Assembly: GCF_023897065.1 (NCBI RefSeq)
Contig: NZ_JAMHIV010000031.1
Span: forward strand, 59,149 to 123,148
Length of the DNA: 64,000 nt
Reading direction: 5' to 3'
Origin: Crossiella sp. SN42
Lineage (GTDB): Bacteria; Actinomycetota; Actinomycetes; Mycobacteriales; Pseudonocardiaceae
A program made the position numbers and the translations under genes. The first letter of the stretch is position 1. Each line of letters begins with the position of its first letter. Shown here one piece after another: positions 9,076 through 17,899 of the stretch. A model generated the notes under the pieces. That model was not told the DNA's origin. It ran no database searches and worked only from the letters and a program-made list of their open reading frames with translations.

Positions 9076-9759
9076 TCAGGACTCCAGCGAGGAGGTCTTG
9101 GGCAGGCTGGAGACGCAGACCATGCCGCGGCCAGAATGCTTCGCTCGCAGGAGCGCAGCGTCAGCGCAGCGGATCAACTCCGCCGGGACGAGGTGATCCT
9201 GCGGGCATTGCACCGCCACCCCCACCGAGGCGGTCAGCTTGCTGATCGCGACCGGCTGGCCGTAGGCATTGCGGGCCCGGGTCACCAACGTGTTGATCTC
9301 GACGCAGATCCGGCGAGCCAGGGTCAGCGCGCCGGCCAGGTCGGTGTCCGGCGTCAGGATGAGGAACTCGTCACCACCGTGTCCGCCGTAGCGGCCGACC
9401 ACGTCGATCGCGCGCGTGCACCGCTGCAACACCGCGGCCACGGACTGCAGCACGGTGTCGCCGGCAGGATGCCCGAAGCGGTCGTTGATCTGTTTGAACC
9501 AGTCGAGGTCGATGATCAGCAGCGCCATGGTGGCCGCCCGTCGGCGAACCTGCTTGTGGGCACGTGCTACCGCGTTTTCCCACCCGTCCCGGTCCAGGAG
9601 GCCGGTGAGCCGGTCGGTACGGAGTCGCTCCGGCAACTGGCCGCAGGTCAGGCAGCGACCGCCGCCGCGAGGTGACGTCCGAAGCGACTCGTCACAGCCG
9701 TTCGACGGGGTTTCGAGGCGGTCGTCAGTGAGCGTTGAAGAGCTGTTTTGTGAAATCAT
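9076..9759 (-). CDS. GGDEF-domain (diguanylate cyclase-like) protein
   Basis: 227 residues from ATG 9759, preceded by AAGGAAT. A short N-terminal region contains a CLTCG pair. The GGDEF domain follows from about residue 45: DRLTGLLDRDGWE, LLIIDLDWFKQINDRFGH, then the active-site loop YGGHGGDEFLIL. The extra HG before GGDEF means the motif reads GGHGGDEF. The catalytic DEF and the metal-binding Asp residues are present, so c-di-GMP synthesis is plausible. No membrane or PAS domain is seen, so input is probably through the N-terminal Cys region or protein contacts. Confidence 0.85.
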   Translation of the reverse strand: MISQNSSSTLTDDRLETPSNGCDESLRTSPRGGGRCLTCGQLPERLRTDRLTGLLDRDGWENAVARAHKQVRRRAATMALLIIDLDWFKQINDRFGHPAGDTVLQSVAAVLQRCTRAIDVVGRYGGHGGDEFLILTPDTDLAGALTLARRICVEINTLVTRARNAYGQPVAISKLTASVGVAVQCPQDHLVPAELIRCADAALLRAKHSGRGMVCVSSLPKTSSLES

Positions 9760-9909
9760 GTCAATATTCCTTGAGGCGTGGTCGAACAGATCCGAGATCT
9801 CCGGTTGTACACCCGGCACCCCAGAGAACCTCAAGGTTCCTACGAGAAAAATGACCACTACAGGCTTACACCCAGCCATGCAGATCAATTCACTGAATAC
9901 CCAGGTGGA

Positions 9910-10242
9910 CTATCTGGCTGTCCTCATCGCAGCGATCAGTCGCTGTGCGTCCTCGGTTAGCGCGTAACTGACCTCCGGCGGCACCGAACCTGCGCGAACA
10001 TGCCTGCTGACCAGGCCACGAGCTTCCATGGTGCGGAGCGTGCCGGTCAGGGTCCGGTTGTGCAGAACAGGGTTTCCGGCCGGCAACCCATACTCTGGAC
10101 CCGCTGCCCGAATTCGATCCGCCAAGACGTTGTAGCGCAATGGTCCATGAGATAGTGCGGCCAGCACCGGCACAACCCATTGCCCAGCGAGAAGCCGACC
10201 GGTTTCTGCCATACCCGGCCAGCCTTGGTTATCACCCGCCAC
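9910..10242 (-). CDS. HxlR-family winged-helix regulator, copy 1
   Basis: 110 residues from GTG 10242, the start that aligns with the paralog at 61906-62238, which is the same length. It has the HxlR/MarR-type winged helix: WVVPVLAALSHGPLRYNVLADRI, then TLTGTLRTMEARGLVSR and YALTEDAQRLI. It lacks the usual N-terminal Cys of redox-sensing HxlR members. Upstream at 10420-10461 is a 9-bp inverted repeat that could be an operator. Confidence 0.85.
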   Translation of the reverse strand: MAGDNQGWPGMAETGRLLAGQWVVPVLAALSHGPLRYNVLADRIRAAGPEYGLPAGNPVLHNRTLTGTLRTMEARGLVSRHVRAGSVPPEVSYALTEDAQRLIAAMRTAR

Positions 10243-10419
10243 GACCCCTCCCCATCGAAACGGCGCCACACCATGGAGAGAATCGCAGTCAGAGGGAAAT
10301 CTCCGAACTGCGCAAGCTCAATCCATAGGCGCATCAGCGTTGGCCACGCCCCCGGCACGGCCAAGCATGCAACGCGACCCCGCGGTCGCCGCCCCCGGCA
10401 CCTCCATCCCCGCCCTCAC

Positions 10420-10461
10420 ACTGGTGTCCAACTTTTTCACTAATCAACCTTTGACACCAGT
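10420..10461. promoter_or_regulatory. Inverted repeat ACTGGTGTC / GACACCAGT
   Basis: Two perfect 9-bp arms are separated by a 24-bp AT-rich spacer containing CTTTTTCAC and overlapping a TTGACA hexamer. It lies 180 bases upstream of the HxlR gene and is a candidate operator or promoter. No divergent gene is convincing. Confidence 0.4.
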
Positions 10462-11171
10462 TAACGCCTAGATCAGCAGGGTATGGCAAAATTCGTGGCC
10501 CTTCAACCAGGGAAAACGCAACCACACGATCGGGTAGGACATGTCGGTGGACCTACTCGAAAGCGACCAGGCACAGGTGTTCCAAGGCGCTCGAACCGGC
10601 CCGAGCGGCGGCAGCCAGGACATGTCTTCATCCATGGTGGAGTCGAACCGGCGCCAGCCGGAGTTGGACCGAGTCAGCCCCTCGGGCGGCTACGGGTGCC
10701 CCCCGGGGCGACTGTTTCGCCTCGCGGTGATCTTGCCGACTGCACCGGGCAGGGATCGGTTCATCGGTACGCGCGTCCGATTCGCGCTGGCCAGGTCAGC
10801 GCGCGCGGCCTCGGCACCGGCTGGAGGTGAGGTGGATCGGAGTGCGGTTGCACCGGGAGGCCACCCGACAGCGGGGATCGATAGCGGTGACGATGGTGTG
10901 GCGGAGCTGAATCCATTCCCGATCGCGGCGGGCCGAACAGGAGGCCAGGTCGGTCCGCGGTAGCTAACGCGATCCGCCCGTACTGGCTGGATGATGTGGT
11001 GCCGACAAGTGTCCGACCTCCGTCAATCGGCTGCCAGCCGAAGCCGCTCATCTAGAGTGCTGACCGTAGATAGGTCGGATGAGCTGGTTGCGAACGGGGG
11101 CGGATGGCGATCGTGAGGGAGTCCAAGTTCGGTCAGCTACGCTCATCCGGTAAGATCAAGAGAGTCACACC
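10462..11171. other. Intergenic region without a convincing gene
   Basis: About 700 bases with only weak open frames of poor composition (such as 10541-10963 on the plus strand). No family similarity, tRNA or transposase remnant was recognised. The right-hand end leads into a tandem octamer repeat. Confidence 0.5.
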
Positions 11172-11242
11172 GGAGGCCCGGAGGCCCGGAGGCCCGGAGG
11201 CCCGGAGGCCCGGAGGCCCGGAGGCCCGGAGGCCCGGAGGCC
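11172..11242. repeat. Tandem octamer repeat GGAGGCCC, 8 copies plus a partial ninth
   Basis: Eight perfect head-to-tail copies of GGAGGCCC run from 11172 and end in a partial ninth. The array sits 37 bases upstream of the GTG start at 11279. Each unit contains an SD-like GGAGG, so copy-number slippage could alter the leader of the downstream gene. Confidence 0.85.
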
Positions 11243-11278
11243 GCTACCCTAGTGCGAATCTGGCCGCCAGGAGCGCCG

Positions 11279-12940
11279 GTGGCGTCTGAAGTTCTCCCGC
11301 ACGGCCCGGCAGCCACCGACGCCATCCGCTGGCGGACCGTACGCCCCCTGCGCACCGTCCTGGCAATCGCGCGCACGCTGACCTCGGCCATTCGGCTGCT
11401 GGAAGCAACCCCGGTCTTCCAGCACGATCCCCGGGTACAGCTCGTCTTCACCGTCGATCCCGGTTCTCGCTTCTCCACCGGCGTGCACGACCTGCTCCAC
11501 CGACTACAGGCCCAGGTCGTGCTGTGGGCCGAGGTATCCGGGCTCGACTGTGATCTGGTGATCACCGCCAGCGAGAACGCCGGGTTCGACCGCCTCGGCC
11601 AGGCGCCGATCCTGGTGCTGCCGCACGGCATCGGCTTCCACAAGTTCGTCCCCGCCAGCGATCGCGACGGCACCCGGCTGTCCGGATTGGTCAACCCGGA
11701 ACTGGTGCGTGCCAAACAGATCATCCACCTGGTCACCCATCCCGACCAGGAGGCGCAGCTCCGCGCGGCCTCTCCGGCGACGGCGGGCCGGGTCGTGGTG
11801 GGCGGGGATCTGAGTCTGGACGGCCTGCTGGCCGGAGAACCGTTCCGGGACGACTACCGGCGGCGCATCGGTGTCCGTACCGGTCAACGCCTGGTCGTGA
11901 TCAGTTCCACCTGGGGCGAGGAGTCGGTGCTTGGCGGGTTCCCGACGCTGCCAGACCGGCTGCTCGCGGAACTGCCCGCCGACCAGTACCGAGTGGCCAT
12001 GATCCTGCACCCCAACGCCTGGACCTGGCACGGTCGCTGGCAGGTGCGGCAGTGGCTCGACAACGCGGTGCGCGGCGGTCTCGCGCTGATCCCACCCAAC
12101 GAGGGCTGGCACGCCACGGTCATCGCGGCTGACGCGGTGATCGGCGACCACGGCTCAGTCGGCCTGTACAGCGCGATAACCGATCGCCCGTTCCTGCTGG
12201 CCGCCTTTGGCTCCGAGGTCGTGCCAGGCACACCCCTGGCGGATTTCGGCCGCTTCGCCCAGCGTCTCGACCACGGAGCAGGACTCCAGGAGCAGGTGGA
12301 CAAGGCCATCGCCACCCAGCAGGCGGGTCAGTTCCGAAGTCTGGCCGAGCGGCTGTTCAGCTTGCCCGGCGAGGCGGCGCGCACGCTCCGCGGCATCTGT
12401 TACGACCTGATGGACCTATCGGAGCCGGACATCGACCTTGTGCTCGACGCAGTGCCCGCCCCGGTCGCCGAACAACGGCCGGTGCACTCATTCGAGGTCC
12501 TGGGCGAGTTGCTGGGACAGGACACGGTGATGTTGCATCGGTTTCCCGCCTCGGTTCGCCACCACCGCCCACCGGCTCCGCCGGAGGTGCTGCGGCACCT
12601 GGCTGTGGACACCGAAGAACGAAGCCTGCGCCTGTACTGGAACGCCTCGGTCATCGTGTGCGCCGACACCTCCACCCGGGCGGCGGGCAACGACCGGGTC
12701 GACGACCTCCAGCTGCGTTTCCCGGGCTGCGCGGTGACCGCGGTGGCCACTGTGGACGGTTGCCTGACCAGGATCCGGGACTGGGGCACCATGTTGGTGA
12801 CTACGGAGGAAGGCGCGCCGGATCCGATGGTGGCCGCCTCAGCCCTGCACGTCCTGTGGTGCGCGGACCAGCTCCAGCCAGGCCGCTTCGTGGTGCGCGA
12901 CGGCGTCCGCGAACACCGCCTGATCCTCACCCCAGGGTGA
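11279..12940 (+). CDS. GT-B/CDP-glycerol glycerophosphotransferase-like protein
   Basis: 553 residues from GTG 11279, preceded by GGAG at a proper distance. The first 360 residues resemble the two-Rossmann GT-B fold of CDP-glycerol:glycerophosphotransferase-like proteins: an N-terminal VLAIARTLTSAIRLLE, ILVLPHGIGFHK near residue 120, VVISSTWGEES near residue 208, and the acceptor-side DAVIGDHGSVGLYSA near residue 285. The last 170 residues are unassigned. Similar actinobacterial proteins are poorly characterised. The gene converges on the NB-ARC/TPR gene 7 bases away. Confidence 0.6.
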   Translation: MASEVLPHGPAATDAIRWRTVRPLRTVLAIARTLTSAIRLLEATPVFQHDPRVQLVFTVDPGSRFSTGVHDLLHRLQAQVVLWAEVSGLDCDLVITASENAGFDRLGQAPILVLPHGIGFHKFVPASDRDGTRLSGLVNPELVRAKQIIHLVTHPDQEAQLRAASPATAGRVVVGGDLSLDGLLAGEPFRDDYRRRIGVRTGQRLVVISSTWGEESVLGGFPTLPDRLLAELPADQYRVAMILHPNAWTWHGRWQVRQWLDNAVRGGLALIPPNEGWHATVIAADAVIGDHGSVGLYSAITDRPFLLAAFGSEVVPGTPLADFGRFAQRLDHGAGLQEQVDKAIATQQAGQFRSLAERLFSLPGEAARTLRGICYDLMDLSEPDIDLVLDAVPAPVAEQRPVHSFEVLGELLGQDTVMLHRFPASVRHHRPPAPPEVLRHLAVDTEERSLRLYWNASVIVCADTSTRAAGNDRVDDLQLRFPGCAVTAVATVDGCLTRIRDWGTMLVTTEEGAPDPMVAASALHVLWCADQLQPGRFVVRDGVREHRLILTPG

Positions 12941-12947
12941 GTAGCGG

Positions 12948-14948
12948 CTAATCTTCCAGCCGGTCCAGCAACTGTCCGAGTTCGGCGACATCCGGGCCGC
13001 CGGTCTCCTCGTGGTAGCGCAACGCCGCCTGCAGATGCTCCCGCGCCGTGGCGGCGTCTCCTTGTCGCACCGCGATATCGGCCAGCGCCCGATCCGCCTG
13101 TGCGCGCAGGTGCGCGGCCTTCCGGTCGATGAACACCGACAGCGCCTGCTCGAGTTCAACCCGCGCCTGGTCGTCCAAGCCCTGTTCGGCGTGGATCTCG
13201 GCCAGTGCCAGCAATGCCCGACCGGCCAGACGCTGATCATCACGTAGCGCATTGAGCGCCTCACCAAGCGAGTCCAGCGCCTCATCGGTCCGGCCGAGGG
13301 CGTGCAGGGTGCCGCCGAGGTACAGCTTGCCGAGGCCGACCCCGCGGTGCTCGCCGGCCTCCGCGTTCAGCTGAATCGACCGCTGGTACGCCTCTTCGGC
13401 GCCTGCGCGATCGACCAGGTCCAGGTATCGGCCGGTGAACTCCCACACCGAGGCCAGCAGGATGCGGTTCTTGCGGTTGGCGCCGTCCAGGCCCTCGGCC
13501 AGTTCTCGTGCGATGGCCAATTCCTCGCGGGCACGGTTCAGGTCACCTAGTCCGGTGTGGGCGCGCGAGACCACGCTGCGCAAGCGAGCTTCCGCGTCCG
13601 GCCGCCCCGCGCGCCTGGCTGCCGGCGCCCCCAGGTCCGCCGACTCGATCCAGTCGGCGAGGTGGCGGCGGTTGAAGTACAGCGGCACGAGGAGTTCGGC
13701 GAGTTGCCAGGCCTCGTCGTCCCAGCCGAGCTCGGCCACGGCGCGGAGCACGCCGAGAAGGTTCGCCCGGTGCGCGGCCATCCACTCGATGGCCTGCCCT
13801 TTGGCGTCGTCGCCGGCGAAGGGATCGCGGTAGTCCGCCATCGCCTGATCGAGGTCGACGATCCGCAGCCGGTCCGCGCCCATGATCGCTCGATCCGCGA
13901 ACGCGGAGTGTGCGAGGTAGTAGCCCCACAGCCGCCGGAACAACGCCTTGCGCGCGTCCGGGAACTCCTGCGTCTCGCCGCGGTCCCTGGCGTGCAGCAG
14001 GATCAGGTCGTGCTGGCGAAAGCGGTCGTCGCCGACCTCATTGAGCAGGTTCGCGGTGACCAGCTCTTCCAGCAGGTCGGCTGCCTCCTCCGGATCCACA
14101 TCCGCGGCAACTACCGCGAGCTCGATGGTGATCTCGCGCAGCGGGAGCAGTCCGAGCCGCCGGTGCAGCACGCGCGCGGACTCGGACAGGTCGTCGTAGG
14201 CGCTGTTGAAGACGGCCGCCACGGACAGGCGGCTCAAACGGCTGCTCTCATCGGCCAGCTTGTCGGCCAGCGCGGCCAGCTTCAGTCGAGGTCTGCCGAG
14301 GAGTTGGGCGCCCACCACCCGGAGCGCCACGGGTAGCCCAGCGCACAGCCGGGCAAGCCTGCGGGCGTCCTCCGGTTCAGCGTCGATCCGGTCGGCGCCG
14401 CACTGTTCACGCAGCAGCTGGACGCTGTCATCCTCATCCAGCGGTTCGATCAGCAGCGGTCGCGCTCCCGCCCTGGTCAGCTCGTGCAGCAGCTTCTCGC
14501 TGGTCACCAGCACCAGGCTGTCCGGGGAGGTCGGCACCAGCGGCGTAACCTCCGCGGCGTCGGCAACGCCGTCCAGGACCACCAGGACGGACCGGTTGGC
14601 CAGCCAGGTCCGGTACAGCGCGGTGCGGCCGGACAGCGAGGCCGGGATGTGGTCGATGGCGACCCCATTCCGCCGAAGGATCTCCGCGATCGCGTCGCCG
14701 ACCGCGGTGCCCTCCTGCGAACGGAACTCCGCGAGGTCCACGTACAGCTGACCGCCGGTGAACCGGTCGCTCATCTGCGCGCTCCACCACTGGCTCAAGG
14801 CGCTCTTGCCGATCCCGCCGATTCCCCAGATCAGCACGATCCGGACCTGGCCGGACAAGGTGGTCAGGTCCACCAGCTCGGGTTCCCGGCCGACGAATGG
14901 CTCCTGAGCACTCGGCACCTCGGCCGGAACCGGCCATGACTCGCTCAT
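12948..14948 (-). CDS. NB-ARC ATPase with TPR repeats (STAND-type)
   Basis: 666 residues from ATG 14948. The NB-ARC domain starts after PFVGREPEL. Walker A is IWGIGGIGKSALSQWW near residue 45, Walker B is VLVVLDGVADAAE near residue 125, and the GLPVALRVVG helix is near residue 210. About 350 residues of TPR-like helices follow. Such STAND NTPases act as regulated switches and are common beside actinobacterial regulators; some take part in defence or in control of secondary metabolism. No effector domain (TIR, nuclease, DNA-binding) is visible, so the output is unknown. Confidence 0.85.
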   Translation of the reverse strand: MSESWPVPAEVPSAQEPFVGREPELVDLTTLSGQVRIVLIWGIGGIGKSALSQWWSAQMSDRFTGGQLYVDLAEFRSQEGTAVGDAIAEILRRNGVAIDHIPASLSGRTALYRTWLANRSVLVVLDGVADAAEVTPLVPTSPDSLVLVTSEKLLHELTRAGARPLLIEPLDEDDSVQLLREQCGADRIDAEPEDARRLARLCAGLPVALRVVGAQLLGRPRLKLAALADKLADESSRLSRLSVAAVFNSAYDDLSESARVLHRRLGLLPLREITIELAVVAADVDPEEAADLLEELVTANLLNEVGDDRFRQHDLILLHARDRGETQEFPDARKALFRRLWGYYLAHSAFADRAIMGADRLRIVDLDQAMADYRDPFAGDDAKGQAIEWMAAHRANLLGVLRAVAELGWDDEAWQLAELLVPLYFNRRHLADWIESADLGAPAARRAGRPDAEARLRSVVSRAHTGLGDLNRAREELAIARELAEGLDGANRKNRILLASVWEFTGRYLDLVDRAGAEEAYQRSIQLNAEAGEHRGVGLGKLYLGGTLHALGRTDEALDSLGEALNALRDDQRLAGRALLALAEIHAEQGLDDQARVELEQALSVFIDRKAAHLRAQADRALADIAVRQGDAATAREHLQAALRYHEETGGPDVAELGQLLDRLED

Positions 14949-15047
14949 GTCGACTCTCCCCGCCTCGCGCACACCCCGTGATCAAAAATCTACGCCATGC
15001 CACCGCGCCGTGGTGACCGGCATGAGGCCAACCGGTCGCGACTTCTG

Positions 15048-15083
15048 GTTGCACAAAATGTGCGACCTGGGCTGGTTACGCTA
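15048..15083 (+). promoter_or_regulatory. Operator-like palindrome and -10 element of the XRE-flavoprotein operon
   Basis: A palindrome with centre GCACA-AAA-TGTGC and outer arms GGT/ACC lies at 15048-15068. Ten bases later is TACGCT (15078-15083), a good actinobacterial -10. The XRE gene starts at 15132, so autoregulation through this palindrome is likely. Confidence 0.55.
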
Positions 15084-15131
15084 TAGCCATCACAGATGGC
15101 CGACCGTGTAGTGCAGGAGAGGAGCCGCCGG

Positions 15132-16349
15132 ATGGACGAGAACGACGCCCGGGAGAATGGCCGGCGACTGCGGTACTGGCGGTTGCGGCGAAACCTCAAC
15201 CGGAAGCAGTTCGCGGCCTTGATGGACCGTTCGGTGTCCTGGGTGGACATGGTCGAAACTGGAAGACGGAATCTGGTACGTCTGCCGACGATCGAACGCG
15301 CGGCCGAAATTCTCGGCATCCATCCCGATGTGCTGACTAATCGCGTCGTCGCCACCAGAACCGAGCAGTCGGTTGACGGCCAGGAAGTGTTGGCCGTCCG
15401 GGCCGCACTCGGTCGATACCCGGTGCTGCCGCAGGCTGACGGTCCTCCGGTCGACCTCCGGAAGGTCCACCGGCAGGCGGAGTACCTCGAGCAGGCCTGG
15501 GTCTCCGCCCATTTCACCAGCGTCGCGCAACGGCTTCCTGCCCTGCTCCGCGACGCCCAGGAGGTAGACCGGAACGCTGTGGGCGCCGATCAACTCGCGG
15601 CCCGCCGGGCACTGATCACCGCATACCGGCTCGCTTCCTCCCTGCTGCTGAAGTTCGACGCCAACGAAGTCGCCTGGCTGGCCGCCGACCGCGCCATGCA
15701 CTCCGCGCTGGCTACTGACGACGCCTGGTCGCTGGCCAGAGCGGCCAGAAGCGCCGCCCGGGCCATGACCAGCAGCGGCCAGCAGACCGAAGCGGTCGAC
15801 TGTCTCCTGGAGACGACCGATCGCGTTCGTCCGGAGCTCCCAGGGCACGAGGAAACTCTCCTGTCGTTGTACGGAATGCTCTACCTGGCTGCCTCGATGA
15901 CGGCCGCCGAACAGGAGAACGCGGCCTTGGCGCGAGAAATGCACGACGAGGCCACCGTCGTTGCCGAGCGAATGCAGCCGGGCTTCTGCGCACACCAGAC
16001 CTATTTCGGTCCAGCCAACGTGCAAATTCATCGAGTCGCCGCCTTGAGACGCCTGCATGAATCCGGCCGGGCCATCGAGTTCGCCGCCACCATCAACCCC
16101 GCGGCGGTCGCCAGGTTGTCCCCTGAACGGCGAGCGAACTTCCTGCTGGACCTCACCGACGCCCACACCCGAACAGGTGACTTCCGGAAGGCCACTCAGC
16201 TCCTGGAACAGGCGGAGCGCATCGCGCCGCAGGAGGTTCGCGGGCGGCCGTTGGGGCGCGGGCTGCTGGAGGCACTGCTGCGCAACTCCACCGGCGAGTC
16301 CGCCCGCCTGGTCAACCAGATGGCCAGCCGGGCCGGAGTGACCCCGTGA
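15132..16349 (+). CDS. XRE-family regulator with TPR-like sensor domain
   Basis: 405 residues from ATG 15132, preceded by a strong AGGAGAGGAG ribosome-binding site. The helix-turn-helix occupies residues 10-65 (RRNLNRKQFAALMDRS, SWVDMVETGRR). A long helical repeat region follows, with the same architecture as the 5517-6758 regulator. The stop overlaps the GTG of the downstream flavoprotein gene (GTGA), so the two are translationally coupled; XRE-flavoprotein pairs of this kind recur in actinomycetes. Its promoter carries a palindrome resembling the site before the X/Y unit at 17.8 kb. Confidence 0.88.
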   Translation: MDENDARENGRRLRYWRLRRNLNRKQFAALMDRSVSWVDMVETGRRNLVRLPTIERAAEILGIHPDVLTNRVVATRTEQSVDGQEVLAVRAALGRYPVLPQADGPPVDLRKVHRQAEYLEQAWVSAHFTSVAQRLPALLRDAQEVDRNAVGADQLAARRALITAYRLASSLLLKFDANEVAWLAADRAMHSALATDDAWSLARAARSAARAMTSSGQQTEAVDCLLETTDRVRPELPGHEETLLSLYGMLYLAASMTAAEQENAALAREMHDEATVVAERMQPGFCAHQTYFGPANVQIHRVAALRRLHESGRAIEFAATINPAAVARLSPERRANFLLDLTDAHTRTGDFRKATQLLEQAERIAPQEVRGRPLGRGLLEALLRNSTGESARLVNQMASRAGVTP

Positions 16350-16888
16350 CCGGCCGGGTCCTGTTCCTGGTGGTGTGCGGCGCCGGTCCCGCCGGCCAAG
16401 TCGACGTCATGGTCCGCCTGGCGCAGGCCGAGGGCTGGGATGTGCACTGCCTGGCCACCGAGGCCGCGACCACGCGCTTCCTCGACCTGGACGACTTGGC
16501 GGCCTTGACTGGTCACGCGGTGCGCACCAGTTACCAACGGGCCGGACAGCGCGGACTGCCGAAACCCGACGCGGTGGTGGTCGCCCCCGCCACCTACAAC
16601 ACGATCAACAAGTGGGCCGCCGGGATCGCCGACAACTACGTACTCATCCAGCTCGCCGAGCTCACCGGACTCGGTGTGCCGATCGCGGTGCTGCCCTTCG
16701 TCAACACGGCGCTGGCCGCCAACCGCGTGTTCCAGCGCAGCGTCGACGAGCTCCGGTTTGCCGGGGTGACCGTGCTCTTCGGCGAGGGCGGGTTCGTGCC
16801 GCACCCGCCGCGCACCGGAGGTAAGGCATCGGCGTCCTATCCCTGGCACCGCGCGCTGGAGAGCGTGGCAAGCAGTCCCAAGCGCTGA
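16346..16888 (+). CDS. Flavoprotein of the HFCD (EpiD/PPC decarboxylase) fold
   Basis: 180 residues. It starts with a Rossmann-like strand RVLFLVVCGAGPAGQVD, then DAVVVAPATYNTINKWAAGIADN near residue 75 and the FVNTALAANRVFQRSV region near residue 120. These match the flavin- and substrate-binding pattern of the HFCD family. The usual catalytic His of peptidyl-Cys decarboxylases is not obvious, so a decarboxylase activity should not be assumed. It is coupled to the upstream XRE gene and is probably functionally linked to it. Confidence 0.8.
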   Translation: MTGRVLFLVVCGAGPAGQVDVMVRLAQAEGWDVHCLATEAATTRFLDLDDLAALTGHAVRTSYQRAGQRGLPKPDAVVVAPATYNTINKWAAGIADNYVLIQLAELTGLGVPIAVLPFVNTALAANRVFQRSVDELRFAGVTVLFGEGGFVPHPPRTGGKASASYPWHRALESVASSPKR

Positions 16889-16892
16889 GCGC

Positions 16893-17411
16893 TCAGCTGG
16901 CGGCGGAACAAGCGCTGTACACCGCTGTGCCGACGAACTCCTCCAGCAACCGGGCCAGCTCCGCACGCGGAGGGCAGTGTTCGCACCGGTTGGTGGCTTT
17001 CCGGTGGCTGCGCGGAATCCCTTGTGAGGCAAGGACATGCGCGTCATAGTCAGCGAGCCCGCGGTAGACTCCCCTGGTCGCGTAGTGGTCCAGGTCGGCG
17101 ATGACCGACACCGGTGCCCCGCACGCGTACAACACGGTCCAGCGCAGGGCCATGGCTGTCCGGACTGGAATCCGCAACGGCTCACGGATGTGAACCTTGC
17201 TCCCCACGTTGGCCTGCGCCCGAGCCAGGTACAGCGCGGAAAGCGGATGGCGCAACAGGGCTCTGGTGATTTCGTCGTGCTCCTGCAGCGTCATCGTCAA
17301 CCGCCACGCGGACACCGTCTCCAAGACGAACAGCTCAGGCAGCGCCCCGACGACCGCGTGCAGTGCGGGATCCGGCAGGGCAGGGACCACCAAGGGGATC
17401 GCCATGATCAT
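16893..17411 (-). CDS. Family Y protein, copy 3 (unknown function)
   Basis: 172 residues from ATG 17411; ATG 17405 is an alternative. It aligns with copies 1 and 2 through MALRWTVLYACGAP, a VIADLDHY...YRGLADYDAHVL block and a C-terminal LARLLEEFVG helix. This copy adds a Cys pair (CEHC) near residue 140. It lies 9 bases downstream of the family X copy 2 gene and converges with the flavoprotein gene. Confidence 0.75.
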   Translation of the reverse strand: MIMAIPLVVPALPDPALHAVVGALPELFVLETVSAWRLTMTLQEHDEITRALLRHPLSALYLARAQANVGSKVHIREPLRIPVRTAMALRWTVLYACGAPVSVIADLDHYATRGVYRGLADYDAHVLASQGIPRSHRKATNRCEHCPPRAELARLLEEFVGTAVYSACSAAS

Positions 17412-17420
17412 GAGCCTTGC

Positions 17421-17774
17421 CTAAGCCGTGGCCGAGCCGCGCTCGGTCCCGTCCACATTGGACTGGAGCCGGAACTCCAGCCGGGCCATCTCGTGCAACG
17501 GCTGCTGGTCATCGTCAAGGCGCCACAACACGCCGACCCAGCGCCCGGGCTGGCCGGTGCCGGTGTCCAACCAGTCCTGCGCGCAGTACCGGAGCCAGTT
17601 CTCCGCGCGCTCCCTGGAAGTTTTGCCGTCGTCCACACAGAATCCGTGGTTGTTCGCCTGCTCGGCCCACGCGACCGGCTGCACCACACCACGCACAATC
17701 CGGTGGTACTCGATCCGGTACCACGACTCCTTCAGCGGGCGCCGTCGCGCCTGACCCTCCGCGTTCCCGATCAT
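17421..17774 (-). CDS. Family X protein, copy 2 (unknown function)
   Basis: 117 residues from ATG 17774, exactly the length of copy 1. Shared strings are ESWYRIEYHRI, NNHGF, RERAENWLRYCAQDWL, PGRWVGVLWRL and LHEMARLEFR. It probably forms a functional unit with the family Y gene directly downstream. The upstream region has an imperfect GCACA-N3-TGTGC operator and the same CGGAACCTA element as before family Y copy 2. Confidence 0.75.
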   Translation of the reverse strand: MIGNAEGQARRRPLKESWYRIEYHRIVRGVVQPVAWAEQANNHGFCVDDGKTSRERAENWLRYCAQDWLDTGTGQPGRWVGVLWRLDDDQQPLHEMARLEFRLQSNVDGTERGSATA

Positions 17775-17821
17775 CGTGGACCTCGACCCCTCCGCGTCGT
17801 TGACCATCAGCATCAGACCGG

Positions 17822-17864
17822 AACCTATGCGCTATTTTCGCTCGGAGGCCGCACATTTTGTCCG
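17822..17864 (-). promoter_or_regulatory. Promoter/operator of the second X/Y unit
   Basis: On the minus strand the imperfect palindrome GGACA-AAA-TGTGC lies at about 17850-17863, followed by TAGGTTCCG (17827-17819). The palindrome core matches the one at 15051-15063 (GCACAAAATGTGC) except for one base, and the TAGGTTCCG element matches the one at 5470-5462. Confidence 0.5.
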
Positions 17865-17899
17865 ACGCTCGATCGAGTGATGGATCTTGAACTGGCGGA

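Noticed and set aside
10630..10700. Short stretch resembling a tRNA T-arm on the minus strand
   Set aside because: No acceptor stem, D-arm or anticodon arm could be built around it.
11172..11242. CRISPR-like array
   Set aside because: The unit is 8 bases with no spacers and no cas genes nearby; a plain tandem repeat.
11104..11289. Small ORF reading through the octamer repeat
   Set aside because: Most of its length is repeat-encoded Pro/Arg/Gly, and the following GTG start has a proper ribosome-binding site; not a likely gene.
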